A stretch of 64,000 bases of DNA. Origin: Andalucia godoyi (lineage: Eukaryota > Discoba > Jakobea > Jakobida > Andaluciidae). Numbering within the stretch: position 1 is the first letter of the stretch; each line of letters opens with the position of its first letter. This document shows, piece by piece, positions 46,511-56,931 of the stretch. The position numbers and the translations under genes are program-made. Under the pieces are notes generated by a model. That model worked only from the letters and a program-made list of their open reading frames with translations, was not told where the DNA came from and made no database searches. The stretch lies in the NCBI GenBank assembly GCA_009859145.1, contig VRVR01000009.1, positions 124,001 through 188,000 on the forward strand. Reading direction: 5' to 3'.

Positions 46511-48075
46511 ATGGAAGAACTTAAAGCGCTGGGGAACAAGCTTTTTGAGAAAAAAGAGTATGAAGAAGCCGTCGAAGTATATTCACAGGCCTTGGATTTG
46601 GCTGCGGACAATGTTGCGCTTCTTTGCAACCGCGCACTGTGCTTCATTCGGCTAGGTATGTGTTTGCATTTTTGCTTCTGTCGGATGTGTTTTGCTCTTC
46701 TTATTGAGCAATGGGCATCACCTCCTTCCACCACACACACACACACACACACTCCCCACTTTTTTTGAATTTTTATTGCTTATTTCACTTTTTGTTTGCA
46801 AAATGGTGTATAGAAAAGTATGGCGGTGCATTGGAGGATGCGAATGCAGCGCTGGTTGCGGATCCGATGAGTGCAAAAGCACATTATCGACGAGGCGCCG
46901 CTCTTATGGGGCTGCTGAAGTACAAAGACGCTCTTGAGGATTTCCGCGCGGTAATGCGAATGAATCCGTCTGACCCGATTGCAAAGCAAAAGTTCACTCT
47001 TTGTGAAAAGGAGGTTCGTCGGATTGCGTTTGAAGAAGCGATTGAGAGTGAAGCAACGAAGGCATTGTGGCAGACACTGGACATCTCCAGCATGTCGATT
47101 GAGTCTACGTATGACGGCCCACAGGTTTGCCAGACACTGGAGGACGTTCGCCAGATTGCAGAGTTCATGCGGGGAGAAAAGAGAGTTCATAAGAGAATGA
47201 TGTGCGACATTCTCGTTCGAGCACGCAAGATTTTCATGGATCTGCCCTCACTTGTGGACATCAGTGTTCCGGAAGGCAACAAGATCACGGTGTGCGGTGA
47301 CACTCATGGCCAGTACTACGACCTGTTGAATATTTTCCAACGGAATGGATGGCCGTCATCGTCGAATCCGTATGTGTTCAACGGAGACTTTGTCGATCGC
47401 GGTTCCTTTTCTGTTGAAGTGATCTCTTTGTTGTTGGCATTCAAAGTTGTGGATCCTACCTGCATCCATTTGACACGTGGAAATCATGAAAGCCGCTCGC
47501 TGAACCGTGTGTATGGATTTGAAGGAGAGGTGCACCACAAATACAACGGTACCGTCTACACCCTCTTTCAGGAGGTGTTTGCGGTCTTGCCGCTTACGGT
47601 TATTCTGAACAAACGAGTGATGGTTGTGCATGGAGGCATTCCAGCCGATGAAAACGTCACCCTCGATGACATTCGAGCCATTTCACGAGAGGGCGATATT
47701 CCGGAATCGGGGGTCATGACAGAACTTTTGTGGGCTGACCCGCACCCTGGCCGAGGAAAGATTCCTTCGAAGAGAGGTGTTGGCACTCAATTTGGATCTG
47801 ACATCACTGCAGCTTTCCTGGCACGCAACGGACTTGACCTCTTGGTTCGGTCGCACGAAGTGAAGGAAAACGGATACGAAGAAATGCATCATGGAAAGTG
47901 CATTACCATCTTTTCTGCTCCAAATTATTGCGACCAAATGGGGAATAACGGGGCGTACATTGTGTTTACTGCAAATGCAGGGGGCGCGCTCACTAAGGAG
48001 TATGTCCAATTCCAGGCAGTGCCCCATCCGACCGTTCGTCCCATGCAATACTCTTCTATGGGCTCTTTCATGTAA
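46511..48075 (+). CDS. PPP5C: Serine/threonine protein phosphatase 5 (TPR-PP5); one intron
   Basis: PP5 dephosphorylates Ser/Thr on HSP90 clients and steroid-receptor complexes. Exon 1 (46511-46655) starts MEELKALGNKLFEKKEYEEA and exon 2 (46814-48075) resumes EKYGGALEDANAALVAD; together 468 aa (animals ~499). Residues 1-115 form three TPR repeats that bind HSP90's tail. The phosphatase domain has the metal-binding motifs GDTHGQYYDLLNIF, GDFVDRGSFSVEV and RGNHESRSLNRVYGFEGEV, then VHGGI, LLWADPHP and SHEVKENGYE, all characteristic of PP5. The autoinhibitory C-terminus is short (VRPMQYSSMGSFM). Confidence 0.97.
46656..46813 (+). other. Intron of PP5 carrying a (CA)n microsatellite
   Basis: The donor GTATGT follows CTAG; the acceptor is GGTGTATAG at 46813. 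Splicing joins R-L-E-K-Y in the second TPR, restoring the family sequence. A run of about eleven CA units (46731-46752) lies inside. Length 158 bases. Confidence 0.85.
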
Positions 48076-48688
48076 TTTTGAACACAATAGTGAAATGAAC
48101 TAGAAAAAGGCAAAACCTTTCAGCTGCTGCTCTCATCCTCCTCGTCATCCTCTTCTCTCTTGCTGTACTATCCTCCAACCCAAACGTCTTGTGGACAGTC
48201 ACAATTTCATCGGATAGTATGACTGAGCTGACAGCCGTCGACCTCCGACGAAAAATGGATTGTTTCTGTATGGATGCTCAGACCCCGCAGATGTCCCACT
48301 CCAAAGTACACATTTGATGGGTGCTCGTGCTGATCTGAAAAGTCATCATGTTTCATAAAATTTGTCCGAGGCGCAGCATGCGAGCCCAAAATGCTTGGAG
48401 AGGTATGCGTTTGAGGATAGTAGCTAACCAGAGGAGGTTGATGCTTCGTGATGGCATAGTTGATGGTACAATCCCGGCATTTGAAACGGGTCCTTCCAAT
48501 CTTTCCATCATCGATTCACAGTCATCAGTCTCTCTGTCTTTTATTGTCATCATTATTTTATTTTATTCATTTCCCCTTCTTTTCATTTCCCCCTTCTTCG
48601 TCTTCGTCACCTTTTCTGACTTTTGCCGTCATACAAAGACTGCTGCTGCGATCGCAATAGACAAGAAGGAGCGTAGTCAGGATCAATC
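48076..48688. other. Spacer between PP5 and SVP26/TEX261
   Basis: About 610 bases between two same-strand genes. A T/C-rich tract (48555-48612) lies roughly 80-130 bases before the SVP26 start and may be promoter or leader. No gene recognised. Confidence 0.45.
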
Positions 48689-49300
48689 ATGGTGCTTTTC
48701 TCAGTTGTTTCGTACGTTTCTCTATACTTGCTGCTTGCATTCTGTGCTCTGTGCATTGCAACCGGATTGTATTATCTTTCTGAAATCGCAGAGGAATATA
48801 CAGTTTTCACCAAGAAAAGCATTTCGTATGCCATTAAAGGCATCTGTGGAATTTATGGGTTGCTCTGGCTGTTTGGTGATCTGCCGTTCACATATGCGGC
48901 TTTTGGAGCAATCAGCCACGCTGTGTATGGGACATTGCTTCACGGGTTCCCGTTTTTCCAGGTTCGTCAGATCAAGTTCATTGCGTCAGTTGCGGTGTTC
49001 GTTCTGAGCCAGTGGGTCTGGTGGAGATACTTCACCTCGCCGTATGTGGAGGACTACTCTTCTATCCAGGTGCTCGCATTTTGCTTTGCAATGGTTTGGT
49101 CAACTCCATTCGCCTTCTTTATTTCATTGTCATTGTACGATTTCGGCATGCCAATTGATGGATTTGGACCTAAGGGTGGCGCGGCAAACATTGATAAAAA
49201 CGGCCCGCTGATGACCGGAAAGAAGCGCACCAGTTTGATGTCCATCGCGAAGAACAAGATTTCTTCGGTCGTGGACTCTGTGAAATCTTTGCGTCCTTGA
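48689..49300 (+). CDS. SVP26: SVP26/TEX261 family ER-Golgi cargo adaptor
   Basis: The 203-aa protein is a four-helix membrane protein that loads glycosyltransferases and other cargo into COPII vesicles. Family features are the first helix with ALCIATGLYYLSEIAEEY, SHAVYGTLLHGFPFF, the W-rich SQWVWWRYF segment and the fourth helix with PFAFFISLSLYDFGMP. The C-terminal tail is basic and cytosolic. Length equals that of animal TEX261 (~196 aa). The ATG is at 48689. The convergent neighbour ends at 49408. Confidence 0.9.
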   Translation: MVLFSVVSYVSLYLLLAFCALCIATGLYYLSEIAEEYTVFTKKSISYAIKGICGIYGLLWLFGDLPFTYAAFGAISHAVYGTLLHGFPFFQVRQIKFIASVAVFVLSQWVWWRYFTSPYVEDYSSIQVLAFCFAMVWSTPFAFFISLSLYDFGMPIDGFGPKGGAANIDKNGPLMTGKKRTSLMSIAKNKISSVVDSVKSLRP

Positions 49301-49407
49301 AAAAAAAATGAAGTCTCTTTTTCTGTAAAGTTATGTCAAATCAACTTCTAGAAAATTAATTAAAAAATAAAATAAAATTGAAAAGTGCGTAGGTTTTGGT
49401 AGATAAA

Positions 49408-52400
49408 TTACTGGTTTGGTGCGGCATCATCAATGCTCACAACTACATCCGCACCAATGTAACAGTCGGATACCACATGAGCAACCAAGTTTCCGGAATG
49501 CTCTTCAAGGGCAAATGACACTTCAACCGGTTCTTGCAAATTTCCTAACAGATACTGAACCCCGAGTACCTTGCGAGCCGTCGAATCAACAACCAACACC
49601 CACCACCCCTCGTGAAGCTTCGGGCAGACGCGAGAAAGCGGCTGATGTACAATGGGGACGATGGGTGCGGTTTCATCCGAATCCAGAGAGCGAACCAGCC
49701 GCAAGGCAACCTGCGTCGTCTCGGTAGTGGAAACCTCATGACTCACAGAAATGGACGGAAATGAATTGCAGAATTCAGCAATGTCCAGTTGCTGACTCTC
49801 CGTCAGTTCGGCAAAGAGCTGTGCTCGTGTGTCGTCTTCGCAGTCTGCCAAGTCCAAAGGGGTCTGAATGGAATGCGATTCACACAACTTGATCAAGTCT
49901 TTTGAGAAGTGCGGAACCTGCAACAGCGCTTGATACGCAGACTTCATCACCCACGTTCCCTGACAAAAGTATTGACTAAGCCGCATGGCAGTCAAACACG
50001 TGTCCGGAAGATTGAGAAGAGCGCAAACGTCAACACTGGCACGCAACAACGGCAGCAAACGACCAACTATCTCGCACAGCACTGTCGTCAGCAGCGGTCT
50101 AGAGTCGAGCAATTCATGGCGATCAAGATAGAGACACATCATGAGGAAAACCCGAGAAACAGACGCATCTGACGGCACACGAAGTGGTAGATGACGAGAT
50201 GCCAAGTCAAGAACATGTTTCTGGACGTGCTCCGGACTGTCGGCATCAAAGGCAATAAACTCAAGTCTGGAGACCATCGCTTGGATCTCCCCCGAATGAG
50301 AAATGAGATCCAGAAGCGTTCTTACCCCGCTCTGAGAGTCCAACTTGTCCCACAACAGCTTACCGGTCATTGGAGATACCGCATGAGAAGAGCAGATGGT
50401 GCCAAGCGGCGTCGCAGTGAGTTCTCCCTTTTCCTCAAAGGCGTCGCCCAGAATGCACGAATTTTCTGACAAAAGAGCACAATAAGAGTCAACAACTCCG
50501 GACAAATATTCTTTCATTCCGCGATTGAGATCATCGTCAGAAATGTGAGACACCAATTTTGGAGATAGAAATCCATAAAACGAAGGATTCAACCAGAATC
50601 TGCGATACGCAAAGGACCATGTAAACAATTCCAATACGTCCGGAACACTCGACACAGATGCCAACGCCACCTCTGAATTCAGCACGTTCAGGTACGGCGA
50701 GACTTGCATGGAGGCGTCCAGAAGACGCGATTCGAGGATAGGAAGATCCAGAAAACTACTCGAAAGAACATTCTCGTGCACATTCCTGCAAAATACGTGC
50801 ACAGAGTGGAAGGGACCATAAAATAGTCTGCGAAGAACAGCGAAATCAGGAGCGCTGCGGTTAAAGGGAGACAACGCCACGACACAGCGATCAAAGCCCG
50901 ATAGGGAAAACGAAACTTCAGTCAAATTCGCGACGTACATCACAGCATGCGGGTGTGATTTCGCAGACAAACTCGCAACGTCTTCCACAAACTGGATGTT
51001 CTCCATAGCCCGTAGTTTCATCTTCAACAAGAAGGAGTCTGTTATAATCAAGCACGGATCAGGGGCCAAGTTCAACTGTGCAGCAATGGACGACAACAGA
51101 GCATCTTCCGTCTGAATTCCAACAACGTGAACACGTGGGTGCTGTTGATCAGCAGAAAACATGTCCACCACTCGATTTTCCTGAACTCCAATCCATTCCA
51201 GCAGATTCCGAATATTTGCCACTGGAAGAAGTGAGCAATACATGGACACGGGACGCTGAGTGAGAGAAGATATGTACCGGGCTCTCGAAACCACAATTTC
51301 CAATGCAGGGGACAAGACCTCAAGACAGTCAATGGCATAGACATCAATTTCTCGAACAGCCCGCCTCTTGCGCCACCGCCTCTGCACAATCTCCCACACA
51401 TCGCATGTAGAAAGCAAGATCAAATTCTCCTTGGGATCGATGGAGACCGTGGCAGAGGACACCTTCAACACACGCAAATCACTTGATATCTCAGCCTCCA
51501 CAAACGCCTCAGCGGCAGCAAGATCGTTTTCTGAATGGACCAGAAAGACACATCGGAACGGCGATGCGGATTCTGATTTCCGAAGAGAAAAACACTGCAG
51601 GACAGAAACAACAAAAATTTTCCACACTGACCGGAAATGGGCAGAAGAGAGGAGTAGAAATGAGTCTCCTGGAGAAGTCGAGGTCAGCTGAAGCGCTCCT
51701 TCAACAGCTCCAACAACCTGATCTACGCTCAAGGAAGCGGACATGCGCGGAGGGACAATCATATCAAATGTGATGGGAAGCAACGAATCCGCAGACAAGA
51801 ACCTGTCCGAGCTCAATCTGATGAAGCACTGAAAAGGCCATTTTGGAGTGGAAACGTACATCTCCAAAATAAGAGACGACGACTGCTTGCCTGAACTGCG
51901 TCGAAACACACCCAAAGACACCACGTCTGTCCACAAAATATCTCCTCCAGAGCCAGACTCGACGTTCACGAGCACAGCATGTCTGCCAGGGACAGCATCC
52001 ATCAGAGATCCGATGTCAAAATCGCATTGCACGCTAAGCAGAAACTTGAAGAAATTGTAAGAAAGTGGTTGCACAGCTGCGGTCAAACGGAACCTTGGAA
52101 GAAGCTGGATAGCCGAGTGGATGTCGTGGCAAACATCAGAGGGGGCATTCAGAACATCCATCAGATCGGCCTCGGAAAGATGAAACAAGGACGCAGCCGG
52201 GACGCCTTTCTTTTCAATGGCCGACAAGGCATTTCTAACATCCACACTGGACAGCGGAAACTGTCGAAGCGGGCACTGGCAAGCCCACAGTCTATGCTCT
52301 ACCTGAACCGCCCATCTTAGCGTGCACAGGGCAGCCGGGCCATTTCGGAAAGCCACAGACAGAGAATGAAGGGCACGAAGCAGCCTTCCAGCCGATGCAG

Positions 52401-55161
52401 ACACGTACGCCATATCGGCAGAAAGCGAAAATCCGGTGAGGGGAATGCGGGATAGATAGCATTGTAGAAGGCAGCTCACCTTCATAACATTCTGCATCGG
52501 CAAGTCATGGACAGGAATAGGCACTATTTGTGACAGACGCAGCAATTCCGGCCGTTCTTCCTCGCGAACAATAATCTGACGGAACTCATAAGACGAGCCA
52601 AACACACTGAGCAAATCCCGATCCGAACTCCGAAGCTTCCGCAAAGCGGCGGTGTACTCTCGTACATTCTCATGTCGAAGATAAAAATCAGAAGCAATTC
52701 GACCGATGGCTGAAGGCTTCACCATTCCACTCGCCGAATTGAATTCCACCATTCCACATTCATCCAAATCTCGAAAAATGGAACGAACAAGAGATGACCG
52801 AAGCGTAATAGATGCCTCTGGAGAGCTGATAAACTCGCTCCCGATACCATATCTCAACGGTTCTCTCGTGCTTCTAGTCGACCAGTATGTGAACGAAAGG
52901 AATCGCACAGCGTCCGCAACAGATGCAACGCGCTCACTTGCAACCTCTCCACTCAACGTATCATGCAAACTTGCCATTAATCGCGACTCCACGGGCATTT
53001 GAGAATGAGCCACTGCTGCATGGTGCAGCATAGAGGACACAGAATCCGCGATCACAACTCCAAGCCCCGAAGTGTCGAACTGCGGTCGTCCCGCACGACC
53101 CATCATTTGCACAAGGTCCAGCCAAGACATTTCCACCCAATCTCCAGCGCTCGCATCGTACACACGTGTTCCTTTGATGATCACCGTGTGTGCGGGCAGG
53201 TTGACTCCCCAGGCCAAAGTGGCGGTGGAGACTAGAACGGAAATTCTGCCATCCGCAAACAAGTCTTCGACCAGAGCACGATCCGCGCGAGTCATTCCTG
53301 CATGATGTATTCCAATGCCATATCGTAAAAGCTCGCGCAAGTCTACAGATTGAATGTCGTTTCCCGCACAAAGAGAAGCAAGAATTTGATTCGAATCTTG
53401 GGACATAAACCCCATCAGCAACGCCAACTTGTCTTCATTATCCAAACAGGTTCTGAGCACTGTTCTTCCAAATCTGGAGGTTTCCTTCCTAGAATGCACA
53501 AAGACCAGCGTCTGGTGCTTCTCTTGCATCGAAGCAAACACCTTCTGAAGAGCGATGTCATTTAGCAAAGCCGCTTTCCTGCCTGCTTTCTTCTCTGACA
53601 ATCCAATGAACCGCATGGCCAGCGGGCACGGCCGAAACGAAGGATCAAAAACAAAAGAATCCGCTTTCAAAAACGTCGCAACATCGTCGTGGTTCGGCAG
53701 TGTCGCAGACAGGCCAACCAGACGTGTGTCAAAGCCTAAAAAGCTGACACGGCCCACCAGAGACTCGATAACCGCACCTCTCGTATCATGAAGCAGATGA
53801 ACTTCGTCAAAGATTATGGTAGTCACGCGCTCCAGAGGAAATCCCTGTTTTCTGGTTACGACGTCCCACTTTTCCGGCGTGGTTATGATGATATGCGAGT
53901 TCAAGATGGTGCTGCGATCCAGAGGGACATCGCCAGAAAGTTCGAATATACGCAGATTGAAACTCTCCAATCGTTTCTTGAGATTGCTGCAAACCTCAGA
54001 CACCAGTGCTTTCATCGGTGCGACATACACAGCCAGAAAGGGCCGGCGTTGATGAATCTGCAAGCCAAGGTCATGCAGAATGCACAACAACGCAACAATG
54101 GTCTTTCCGGAGCCCGTTGGCGAACAGAGCAAGATGTTTCGGTTCCCAAAAAGAGCAGCGCTATAAACAGCGCTTTGAATTCGGTTCAAATGGGTTACGC
54201 CTTCAAAAGCCGGCCACGCCCATTCAGGGATGTCCGAAACAGCGACAATTTCCAGCTGCTTCGCCGCAGCGGTCTGGGGATTTGGAAGCGGGAACGATAA
54301 CTCCTCATAATCCTCGTAAAACTCTCGAACTGCACCATCGGGAACAGCAAATCGCTTCAACTGATGCGGAACGATTGTCTGCAAGCTTGAAACATTCCTG
54401 CTGATGGCAATATCTGCCTGGCTCGAAATTGAAGAAAATGCGGCAGACGGCGTCACGAGATTTCCCGAAGGACTACCAACGCCCTGCAAATCCTTCAGCA
54501 ATCTGTCACGGTTATCTACAAGAAATTGGATGACATGCAAATGCTCATACCCCAACAGCTCGGCGAGAGTGTTTCCCAATTCGTGCAAGTCCTCCACCGA
54601 AGAGAGCAAGAAGATGACCTTGCTCGCAATGTTTTCATTGTCTTCGTCTGATGCTTCGTCCTGTTTAACGAGTGCCGAAATGAATTTGAAATCAACATGG
54701 CGTGGATACTGGATGATGACGGCATCATCATCATGATCGTTCCCAGCACTATTATCATGAGCATCCATTCCTTCGGCTGGAAAAGTGGCGGTGTCTGCGA
54801 ATGTCGAATCCTGTCCTGCTGCTAATTCCTGTTCAATAACAAGCGCAGTGTCAAATTCACCATCTTCACGCTCGGCATCGCTCTTCCAACTGTCATAATC
54901 GTTCAGTTCTTGAGCCAAGGAAAGCAGGCCGTCGAAGACTTCACGGTCCGATTTGAAAGCATAGCCGACCAAATCCGTCAAGCTCTGTACTTTGGCAGGA
55001 TCGGAAACGGACTTGCTTCTCAGAATTCCAATGATCTCAAAACATACGTCGACCAACGCAGCATGTGTCACATCATCTCCCACAATTCCAGAAACCGCCA
55101 GCAGAAATTGCTCATAAACAGCAGAGGAATGCCGAGATAGCGGTTTGTATAATCTTGACAT
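49408..55161 (-). CDS. Tandem Ski2-like DExH helicase, Brr2/ASCC3 type, with a decayed second cassette
   Basis: The protein has 1917 aa. After an acidic N-terminal region with a PWI-like helical segment (~150-225), the first helicase cassette is intact: Q-like HLNRIQSAVY (~324), Walker A SPTGSGKT (347-354), DEVH (452-455), SATLP, HHAGMTRADRALVEDLFADG, TATLAWGVNLPAHTVIIKGT and MGRAGRPQFDTSG, then winged-helix and Sec63 domains. The wording is closer to Brr2 (the U5 snRNP ATPase that unwinds U4/U6) than to ASCC3, but total length is nearer ASCC3/Slh1. The second cassette (~1130-1900) has no Walker A; the motif II position reads AIDCLE, so it cannot hydrolyse ATP. It is the longest gene here and intronless. 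Confidence 0.88.
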   Translation of the reverse strand: MSRLYKPLSRHSSAVYEQFLLAVSGIVGDDVTHAALVDVCFEIIGILRSKSVSDPAKVQSLTDLVGYAFKSDREVFDGLLSLAQELNDYDSWKSDAEREDGEFDTALVIEQELAAGQDSTFADTATFPAEGMDAHDNSAGNDHDDDAVIIQYPRHVDFKFISALVKQDEASDEDNENIASKVIFLLSSVEDLHELGNTLAELLGYEHLHVIQFLVDNRDRLLKDLQGVGSPSGNLVTPSAAFSSISSQADIAISRNVSSLQTIVPHQLKRFAVPDGAVREFYEDYEELSFPLPNPQTAAAKQLEIVAVSDIPEWAWPAFEGVTHLNRIQSAVYSAALFGNRNILLCSPTGSGKTIVALLCILHDLGLQIHQRRPFLAVYVAPMKALVSEVCSNLKKRLESFNLRIFELSGDVPLDRSTILNSHIIITTPEKWDVVTRKQGFPLERVTTIIFDEVHLLHDTRGAVIESLVGRVSFLGFDTRLVGLSATLPNHDDVATFLKADSFVFDPSFRPCPLAMRFIGLSEKKAGRKAALLNDIALQKVFASMQEKHQTLVFVHSRKETSRFGRTVLRTCLDNEDKLALLMGFMSQDSNQILASLCAGNDIQSVDLRELLRYGIGIHHAGMTRADRALVEDLFADGRISVLVSTATLAWGVNLPAHTVIIKGTRVYDASAGDWVEMSWLDLVQMMGRAGRPQFDTSGLGVVIADSVSSMLHHAAVAHSQMPVESRLMASLHDTLSGEVASERVASVADAVRFLSFTYWSTRSTREPLRYGIGSEFISSPEASITLRSSLVRSIFRDLDECGMVEFNSASGMVKPSAIGRIASDFYLRHENVREYTAALRKLRSSDRDLLSVFGSSYEFRQIIVREEERPELLRLSQIVPIPVHDLPMQNVMKVSCLLQCYLSRIPLTGFSLSADMAYVSASAGRLLRALHSLSVAFRNGPAALCTLRWAVQVEHRLWACQCPLRQFPLSSVDVRNALSAIEKKGVPAASLFHLSEADLMDVLNAPSDVCHDIHSAIQLLPRFRLTAAVQPLSYNFFKFLLSVQCDFDIGSLMDAVPGRHAVLVNVESGSGGDILWTDVVSLGVFRRSSGKQSSSLILEMYVSTPKWPFQCFIRLSSDRFLSADSLLPITFDMIVPPRMSASLSVDQVVGAVEGALQLTSTSPGDSFLLLSSAHFRSVWKIFVVSVLQCFSLRKSESASPFRCVFLVHSENDLAAAEAFVEAEISSDLRVLKVSSATVSIDPKENLILLSTCDVWEIVQRRWRKRRAVREIDVYAIDCLEVLSPALEIVVSRARYISSLTQRPVSMYCSLLPVANIRNLLEWIGVQENRVVDMFSADQQHPRVHVVGIQTEDALLSSIAAQLNLAPDPCLIITDSFLLKMKLRAMENIQFVEDVASLSAKSHPHAVMYVANLTEVSFSLSGFDRCVVALSPFNRSAPDFAVLRRLFYGPFHSVHVFCRNVHENVLSSSFLDLPILESRLLDASMQVSPYLNVLNSEVALASVSSVPDVLELFTWSFAYRRFWLNPSFYGFLSPKLVSHISDDDLNRGMKEYLSGVVDSYCALLSENSCILGDAFEEKGELTATPLGTICSSHAVSPMTGKLLWDKLDSQSGVRTLLDLISHSGEIQAMVSRLEFIAFDADSPEHVQKHVLDLASRHLPLRVPSDASVSRVFLMMCLYLDRHELLDSRPLLTTVLCEIVGRLLPLLRASVDVCALLNLPDTCLTAMRLSQYFCQGTWVMKSAYQALLQVPHFSKDLIKLCESHSIQTPLDLADCEDDTRAQLFAELTESQQLDIAEFCNSFPSISVSHEVSTTETTQVALRLVRSLDSDETAPIVPIVHQPLSRVCPKLHEGWWVLVVDSTARKVLGVQYLLGNLQEPVEVSFALEEHSGNLVAHVVSDCYIGADVVVSIDDAAPNQ

Positions 55162-55560
55162 TCAGTGAACAGCAGATCGTATGCCCACCAATGCCCACAG
55201 CCGACTACACACAATTAAAAACAAACAAGTAAAAAGGAGCACACAAAAACGCACACACAAACAGAAACGAACCAAGACTTTTCGAGTCTCGCCTTAAACA
55301 ATTGAAATGTGCGATTTGAAGGAAAATGCAAGAAATTCTTCAACGACGGCTGTAGTCAGTAGCCCATGCTCCCGTCAAAATCAGCACGATTATCGTCATC
55401 ATCATCGTGGTCGTCGTCATCATCGTCCACAACAGCAACAAACAGAATCCGTAGCAGCAGCATTAGAAAGAAGAAGAAGAAGAAGAAGAAGAAGAAGAAG
55501 AAGAAGAAGAAGAAGAAGAAGAAGAAGAAGAAGACAAACACGGCAAAAGACTGTGAAGGC
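55162..55560. other. Divergent spacer with (GAA)n tract
   Basis: Spacer between the helicase start and the gene at 55561. It includes short TCA/TCG-rich sequence (55390-55430) and a long AGA/GAA run (55468-55536). The frame of the next gene is open through the run from 55366, encoding Ser-rich sequence then about 23 Lys, but I place the start downstream at 55561. Confidence 0.5.
55468..55536. repeat. (GAA)n microsatellite, about 23 units
   Basis: About 23 uninterrupted GAA/AGA units directly upstream of the chosen ATG of the 343-aa gene. If translated from an upstream ATG it would give a poly-lysine run. Confidence 0.95.
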
Positions 55561-56592
55561 ATGGATCCCCAAGCCTCGATATATTTTAATGAAATCGAGT
55601 ACGTTGTGCGAAAGCGGACACAACACTTGTCTTATCTGAAGCGGTTGTTTTCTCTGCACTCATCACCCGTCGGCGCGCCGATCTTCTGGATGAATTCTTG
55701 TCGCATCACCCCTTCGCTCCTTGACTCGCTGGTTCGGTCACACGCGCTGTCTCGAAAATGGCCCGTTTGGCATGTTATGGGGATTTCGCTGGGCGATTTG
55801 CTTACGGATTCTCGAATGTCCGATGTATCCTCGCTGTCTTTTCTGCGTGCTTGCGTCTTGATCTGCGAAGAAGCAGAGTTTCACATTGCTGGCTCGCTGT
55901 CCCAAAACTTCAAGACACTACGTGCGTCTGTTCTGGATGCCACTTCGTCGGTTTCGGCGTCGGTTTCCAACGCCTTCTCTGACTCGACGGAGGTGACACG
56001 CGCGTCGTCCAATTCCAATGCTGCTCCGTTCCAATCGCCTTCCGGATCAGAATGGAAAGCCAAGCTGCAAAAAGCAAATGGACAAGTTGTCTATTCTGTG
56101 CTGAAGGCTCATCATGTGCCGTACTCCACGTCTCCGTTCGAGGCGATCTTGTCTTTGTGCGATGTGTTATTGCTGACGTATCGAAGATTTCTAGACGATG
56201 CATCGGCCGCATTTGAAGACAGCGTGCGAGGTATAGAGACAATCGAGTGGATGCACCGAGTCGTCGTGTTTCGACTGGACAAATTTTACAAACATCATTT
56301 CTTCGGTCTGGTTTCTCGGGAAATTACGCGAACTGTTCTGGCGCCGTCTCCCATTTGTGGGTTCAACAAGCAGAAAATAGCGGGAGATGAGACGATGGCC
56401 GAATTGCTTGCGTCGCCGCAGTCCGCGTTCGACTCTGGGTGGGGTTTCAAGACGGATTTGCGTCTCATCACACATGTTGCGGAGCGAGTGTGTCTCGGTG
56501 AATCCGTCGACGCTGCATATGCGGCCGTTTCTGGAGCAGAAGTTGTCACCCATTCGATTGACGGTGACCTTTCTGGCTCAGACGATGATTGA
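55561..56592 (+). CDS. Hypothetical helical protein, 343 aa
   Basis: The ATG at 55561 (MDPQASIYFNEIEYVVRKR) is preferred because everything upstream in the same frame is low complexity. The N-terminal ~140 residues contain hydrophobic, well-packed segments (YLKRLFSLHSSP, FLRACVLICEEAEFHI). A Ser/Thr-rich disordered linker (~140-185) follows. The C-terminal part is helical with conserved-looking text: VVYSVLKAHHVPYSTSPFEA, then ILSLCDVLLLTYRRFLDD and FRLDKFYKHHFFGLVSREI. It ends in an acidic tail (GDLSGSDDD). It reads like a conserved eukaryotic cytoplasmic protein, but I cannot name it. Confidence 0.7.
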   Translation: MDPQASIYFNEIEYVVRKRTQHLSYLKRLFSLHSSPVGAPIFWMNSCRITPSLLDSLVRSHALSRKWPVWHVMGISLGDLLTDSRMSDVSSLSFLRACVLICEEAEFHIAGSLSQNFKTLRASVLDATSSVSASVSNAFSDSTEVTRASSNSNAAPFQSPSGSEWKAKLQKANGQVVYSVLKAHHVPYSTSPFEAILSLCDVLLLTYRRFLDDASAAFEDSVRGIETIEWMHRVVVFRLDKFYKHHFFGLVSREITRTVLAPSPICGFNKQKIAGDETMAELLASPQSAFDSGWGFKTDLRLITHVAERVCLGESVDAAYAAVSGAEVVTHSIDGDLSGSDDD

Positions 56593-56931
56593 AGCGCGGA
56601 TGCAGATTCGCCGTTTATAATTTGATATTTTAATTTTTCCCCGGGCATGTTTTGATCTTGGTTGTCATGGAGGGATGGAGGGATGGAGGAAAAAACGAAT
56701 ATGCTTGCAGTTTAACCAGTTCGGTCTGACGCCTCCTCCTTCGTAGAGGGCTCTGGATTTGTAAGTGTTGCTGCGAACCGATGGTCCGCAGAACTTTCAT
56801 GGCTGTCGAATTTGCGTGCCGCATCATGATAAAGAGAAATCAACATCACATTTTTAAAACGCGCAACTTAATGCACGGAGGAAGGCGGGCGGGGGAGAAT
56901 TTAATTTTTGTTTTGCTGAGACGCACCAACT
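56593..56931. other. Convergent spacer
   Basis: About 340 bases between the 3' ends of two genes. It has a GGGATGGA double repeat (56673-56688) and nothing else that I recognise. Confidence 0.4.
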
